Assembly: GCF_900090045.1 (NCBI RefSeq)
Contig: NC_041783.1
Location: 496,001 to 560,000, forward strand
Origin: Plasmodium malariae
Taxonomy: Eukaryota; Apicomplexa; Aconoidasida; Haemosporida; Plasmodiidae
DNA length: 64,000 nt
Direction: 5' to 3'
Shown here: piece after piece, positions 60,082 to 64,000 of the stretch
Layout of the letters: each line of letters begins with the position of its first letter
How positions within the stretch are numbered: the stretch's first letter is position 1
The notes under the pieces: model-generated
What the model was told of the DNA's origin: nothing
What the model saw: only the letters and a program-made list of their open reading frames with translations
Database searches by the model: none
Program-made: the position numbers and the translations under genes

Positions 60082-60534
60082 ATGGGCGATAAATCCAGGA
60101 GAAGTAATAAAGTTACATAAATATTGTTCACCCTTCGTAGCATAATATATATTTAAAAAAAAAAAAAAAAAACAGAAACAAATATTATATAAATTTGCCA
60201 TACTTCGAATTTTTTTTTAGCCTTTCTTTTTGGAGTTACTGCTGTGATAATATTTTTTTCGTTTGCTGCAGTGGAGTCTCAAAGATATATGTGGTACTAA
60301 ATAAGTTTAATACAATAACCGAGAAAAAAAAAAAAAAAGAAGGGCAAAAAGTAGCGGGGAAAAATTATGCTCTTTAGAAGATATAGGAAAATATAACGTA
60401 AATCTGACAATTTTTCTTTTTTTTTTCCACATTTGTTTAGGATATTTGCTAGTATATGTGTATCCATGTTGTTAATAATCGACGTAATGTTTTTTGGTGT
60501 TGATAAATTTATCTATGATCCATTTTACGCGTAA
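60082..60534 (+). CDS. candidate 45-residue membrane microprotein, three exons
   Basis: Exons 60082-60103 (MGDKSRR), 60272-60293 (ESQRYM) and 60441-60534 (IFASICVSMLLIIDVMFFGV then DKFIYDPFYA, stop TAA); phases agree at both junctions, with GTAATA and GTACTA donors and TTGCTGCAG and TTTGTTTAG acceptors. The third exon is a well-formed single membrane span with a short polar tail and is the reason to believe the gene. The first two exons are only 22 bp each, and a second phase-consistent path exists through the same DNA (donors at 60111 and 60291). The family is not recognised; the span loosely resembles the C-terminal helix of SecE-type translocase subunits. Confidence 0.42.
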
Positions 60535-61147
60535 TGAAATAAAATACTTAAATATTTATGTGTATTCTTTGCTTAAGAAAAGGAAGTAGTGTTTCACCTT
60601 GTATATCGTGTATATATGTAACACATACACCCATAGAAGCATACATAAATACATAAACGACTTTTGTTTTTATGTGTACGAATAATTATCACATTTGATC
60701 ATTTTATTTTTTATACAAATTATAATTAAATGCAGCGTATATATAAAAGCATTTTAAAATAGAGGGTATATTGTTATATTTTATAATAAATATGATCACA
60801 CTACATAGCAAGAAGTGTATTCAATTTTAAATCTTTTGTATGAAAATACACCTTTTTTTATTTTTTTTGTTTTTTATTTTTTTTGTTTTTTTATTTTTTT
60901 TGTTTTTTTTTTTTGTTGTTTTTATTTTTATTTATTTGTCTACAATCATTCTTTTTTCTTTTTTCTTTTTTCTTCAGCAATTGGGAAAAAAAACATTTAA
61001 AGGATTTATAAATTAAGATAATGTTTATTATGCATATTATTAATATGGATAGACCTATTATATATAATACTATCGATGAATTAGTATTTCCTTCTTTTTT
61101 TTTTTTTAAGTTTTATTTTAAAAATATTGTTTACGTAGCATTTCTTT
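60535..61147. other. intergenic
   Basis: AT-rich with a TTTTTTGTTTTTTATT array at 60855-60925. No gene seen. Confidence 0.55.
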
Positions 61148-61886
61148 TTACGGGATAACTTTTCTTTGTTGTAATTTCAATTTGCACATTGTATAAATAT
61201 GTCGAAAATGCGAAGAAAAAACATTATATATAGTTATCATAAATGCACTTAAAGAAAAAAATACTAGTGAAATACTTTGCTAGAGTAAATGTGGAAAATT
61301 AATTTGGTATTGAATGTAAATGTATGTATAGATAAAATACACAACAGAAATATATGCTATGTTGTAATTTTAATTTTTAATTTTTTTTTTTTTTTACCCT
61401 ATTCCACGAAACATTTGTAAGTAAACATTTCCAATAAAATAAGAAAAAAAAAAAAAAAAAAGAAATATAAACTAAAACATAGTAATTTAAGAATGAATAA
61501 TAGGGTGTGTGAAATACTATAACAGTTATTTTTACAATTAACTTGTAAAAAATATTTTTAACAATGTCTTCAATATCATACTTGGAGTTATTTAAAAGTC
61601 CTAATCTGCTGTAATAAAATACACATGAAGAAAAGTAACATACTCAGGAAGCGTTACCATTTTGTATTTTTTATAATATTTAGGTTGTTTATATATTTAT
61701 TTATTTTATTATTATTTTATTTTTATTTTTTTGTCCTTTTTGATTGTAATTTGTTTTTCTTCAAATTTATTTGTCCCTTCGTTGTTACATATTTTCAATT
61801 TTACTAAAATTTACAAAATTTTCCTATCGTTTGATATGATTTGATTTATTTTATTTTTTTAGATTTTTTTATTTAAATTTATTTCA

Positions 61887-61917
<31 letters not shown>

Positions 61918-62235
61918 ATTTTATTTTTTTTTTTATGACATCAAAAAAAAAATTAACATTTCTTATATTTACGTTTAAACAGATTAAAAATACATGCATA
62001 TTAAAAGGAAAAAAAAAAAAATACATTTACACATAAATATATTCCACATTCTTCATATTACGAAACATCATATTACACAATGTTTATGAAATTTTAAATT
62101 TTTAAATTTTAAATTTTAAATTTTACTTTTTAATTTTTCGAAATGTTCATTGTTTACCGACTTGGAAATTTTCATGGCACTTCTGCGCTAAGTTACATAC
62201 TTATTTGCAGAGCTTTGAAGTTTCATGAGGAACAT
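61148..62235 (-). CDS. candidate 66-residue protein, three exons
   Basis: Exons 62235-62201 (MFLMKLQSSAN), 61608-61543 (RLGLLNNSKYDIEDIVKNIF) and 61247-61148 (AFMITIYNVFSSHFRHIYTM then CKLKLQQRKVIP, stop TAA). Phases match at both junctions; the first donor is a strong GTATGT, and the acceptors TTTTATTACAG and TTTTTTTCTTTAAG are good. The middle exon has a natural residue mix for this genome. Exon 1 is the least certain because the intron is nearly 600 bp, and the second donor is GTTAAT. Not recognised; predicted helical and basic at the C-terminus. Confidence 0.4.
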
Positions 62236-62311
62236 AGATATTCTCACAATATATAATTGAACCCACTAATTTTGTTGACGCGTTCATATATAAATATAAA
62301 TATAAATATAA

Positions 62312-62348
<37 letters not shown>

Positions 62349-62642
62349 CATTCACGCATACATGTTTATACAACTGTATATGCTTTCCAGCAGCCCTTCA
62401 TTTTAAACATATTGTATACATGTTGGATAAGCTAACATACTCACATTTTTAGTATTTTATATATTATGTAATTCCAATTCATTATCTCATGTTTGGTTTT
62501 TCGTAAATACCTGCAGTTAGACCATTTAAAAATTTTCTTCCATATTTTTGCTCCAATATTTTTCGCCTATTTTTTGCGCCCTTTTTATTACCCCCTTTTC
62601 TTTTGTGTTCCCCTACACATGCATATCTCTTTCTGGTAAATA
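62236..62642. other. intergenic, upstream of the last gene
   Basis: Contains an (AAATAT)n/(AT)n run at 62288-62347. Likely promoter and 5' UTR of the gene starting at 62643. Nothing else recognised. Confidence 0.5.
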
Positions 62643-64000
62643 ATGTTTAAAGGAGATATCAAAAAGATATATGTAAAAAATCACATCAAGAAGATATATT
62701 TCGTAAAAAGACATAATGAAAATAGCAGTATTGAAGAAAAAAATAGCAGTATTCTTTACAAAAATTTCGATGATTTTGTTGCAATTTTAGTAAATATAAG
62801 AAAATTTGATAAAAATATAAAAAAATTAAAAGTTGATAAACGCAGCTCAGAATTTTCCAATATATTGTTAAAATATTTAAGTTTTCATGTGCATAAATTT
62901 GGTTATAAATTTCACTCGTTTATTTTAGAATACACTAAGGATTTGGCAGACTTTGACATAAATAATTGCTATGTTATAAATGAAATAAGCAAAACTGATA
63001 TTCAGAATGTTGTAAAGAATGGATATTCGAGAATATTGTTTAAGTATGATAGTGTAAAAAATTTATTACATTACATAAAAAGACATATTATTATATTTGA
63101 TACATTTAATGCAAATATTCAGCAGCTACTAACCAGATACTTGTATGTTTCCTTAAACCCTCTCAATTTGCTTATTTTTGTATATTTAAAAATTTACAAC
63201 AATGGTGCTATAAACGGTACTATAAATGATGATACAAATGGTGCTATAAATACCAACAAGGCTAATGTCCAAAACAATAATAAAAAATCAAATGGGGAGT
63301 TAGTAATATGTAGTGTTAAAAATGCAGGGAAACATACTCCAGTGTCGAGGAAAGACGGCGTTCCTCTGCAAAATATTATGAATGATGTTGCAAAAATTTT
63401 CGAAAGGGATACCTTCTTTTGTAACGATTTATATTTCTTTTTATGCACATATGCAGAATATATTATGAAATATACTATAATTAGTTGTTATGGTGAAATA
63501 TATAACGATAATGAAGTTATAAAAGGGAAATTAAAAATATTTCAGTGGTCCAAAAGGAGTATAAGAAGTTGTGTAATGCAAAAAATACGTCTATATGGCA
63601 CTTTAAAAAATTTAAAATTAACTGATAAAATTAATATTAAGTACACTTTTAATTCATACGAAATGAATGTTATTCAATATATTAAAAATTTTAAAAGGTT
63701 TACGGAAGTTGGTAATGGTTTTAAAAATATTAAAATGTCTCACAGAAATTATTCATATATTTATGAATTAGTTTTACTCCTTTATTTTATCAAAAAGTGC
63801 TTATATCATTTGAATGATAATGTCGATTTTGTTTTACAAGTTTCCCTATACACTATATATAAAACCATAAAAGTGACTATTATATATTTATATTTTAACT
63901 TACCAAAATATATGAATCATTACTTTTTGAATATTTTTTTAATATTTTTTAAAAATAAAACAAAAAAAGTATCAGCTACTATGAACAAAATGAAAAGGAC
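62643..64000 (+). CDS. unknown protein, 3' end beyond the window
   Basis: ATG at 62643 (MFKGDIKKIYVKNHIKKIYF) opens a frame with no stop through the end of the window: 452 codons and two extra bases. It has no Asn run except a short GAINGTINDDTNGAIN stretch near residue 185. Most of it is alternating short helices rich in Tyr, Phe, Ile and Lys (for example YDSVKNLLHYIKRHIIIF; FDDFVAILVNIRKFDKNIKKL). The helical-repeat feel is like that of apicomplexan RAP or FASTK-type organelle RNA proteins, but no diagnostic motif is visible in this part, so function is left open. No intron is seen. Confidence 0.8.
   Translation, partial: MFKGDIKKIYVKNHIKKIYFVKRHNENSSIEEKNSSILYKNFDDFVAILVNIRKFDKNIKKLKVDKRSSEFSNILLKYLSFHVHKFGYKFHSFILEYTKDLADFDINNCYVINEISKTDIQNVVKNGYSRILFKYDSVKNLLHYIKRHIIIFDTFNANIQQLLTRYLYVSLNPLNLLIFVYLKIYNNGAINGTINDDTNGAINTNKANVQNNNKKSNGELVICSVKNAGKHTPVSRKDGVPLQNIMNDVAKIFERDTFFCNDLYFFLCTYAEYIMKYTIISCYGEIYNDNEVIKGKLKIFQWSKRSIRSCVMQKIRLYGTLKNLKLTDKINIKYTFNSYEMNVIQYIKNFKRFTEVGNGFKNIKMSHRNYSYIYELVLLLYFIKKCLYHLNDNVDFVLQVSLYTIYKTIKVTIIYLYFNLPKYMNHYFLNIFLIFFKNKTKKVSATMNKMKR

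Overview
This window is nuclear DNA of a malaria parasite (genus Plasmodium). The evidence is the very AT-rich composition, the long A/T homopolymers and ATATAT tracts, the asparagine-rich low-complexity inserts inside conserved proteins (NNN runs in VPS35, an eIF4B-like protein and an inositol 5-phosphatase), the short AT-rich introns with GTAA/GTATGT donors, and single-copy eukaryotic housekeeping genes separated by 0.5-4 kb of low-complexity DNA. I cannot fix the species from sequence alone. There are no phage, IS or CRISPR features, and I see no subtelomeric gene families.

Layout, left to right. 0-4.7 kb: low-complexity DNA with a candidate three-exon microgene (minus, 480-953). 4.8-10.1 kb: three-exon RRM protein with eIF4B signatures (plus). 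11.7-13.4 kb: candidate four-exon membrane protein (minus). 13.7-17.4 kb: VPS35 of retromer (plus). 18.3-19.7 kb: five-exon mitochondrial ribosomal protein L11 (minus). 21.3-23.0 kb: actin-like protein (plus). 24.0-25.4 kb: six-exon SPATA17-like IQ-motif protein (minus). 26.3-27.9 kb: ESS2/DGCR14 (minus). 29.4-31.1 kb: NSUN-type RNA m5C methyltransferase (plus). 31.8-32.9 kb: replication factor C small subunit (minus). 35.2-37.5 kb: WW/FF-domain protein (minus). 39.1-40.0 kb: Qb-SNARE of the membrin/Bos1 type (minus). 42.3-42.8 kb: degenerate EF-hand-like protein (minus). 43.2-44.2 kb: two-exon acylphosphatase (minus). 48.1-51.2 kb: inositol-polyphosphate 5-phosphatase (plus). 52.3-54.8 kb: large unknown protein broken at a 23-A run (minus). 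55.7-57.2 kb: membrane-anchored TPR protein (plus). 58.0-59.7 kb: Josephin-type deubiquitinase (plus). 62.6 kb to the end: 5' part of an unknown gene (plus).

The genes do not form an operon or a visible pathway cluster. Themes recur: RNA processing and translation (eIF4B-like, ESS2, WW/FF protein, NSUN, mitochondrial L11), membrane traffic and phosphoinositides (VPS35, membrin-like SNARE, 5-phosphatase), cytoskeleton/flagellum (actin-like, SPATA17-like), DNA replication (RFC) and protein turnover (Josephin).

The most useful result is that several genes are invisible to a simple ORF scan because they are split into exons of 20-150 bp. I rebuilt them by matching splice sites and codon phase: mitochondrial L11, the SPATA17-like protein, acylphosphatase exon 1, the Josephin C-terminus and a set of candidate proteins of about 30-160 residues. 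The named families are well supported; the unnamed small genes are predictions resting on phase-consistent splicing and need transcript evidence. Family assignments rest on recognised motifs and remembered family sequences, not on a database search.
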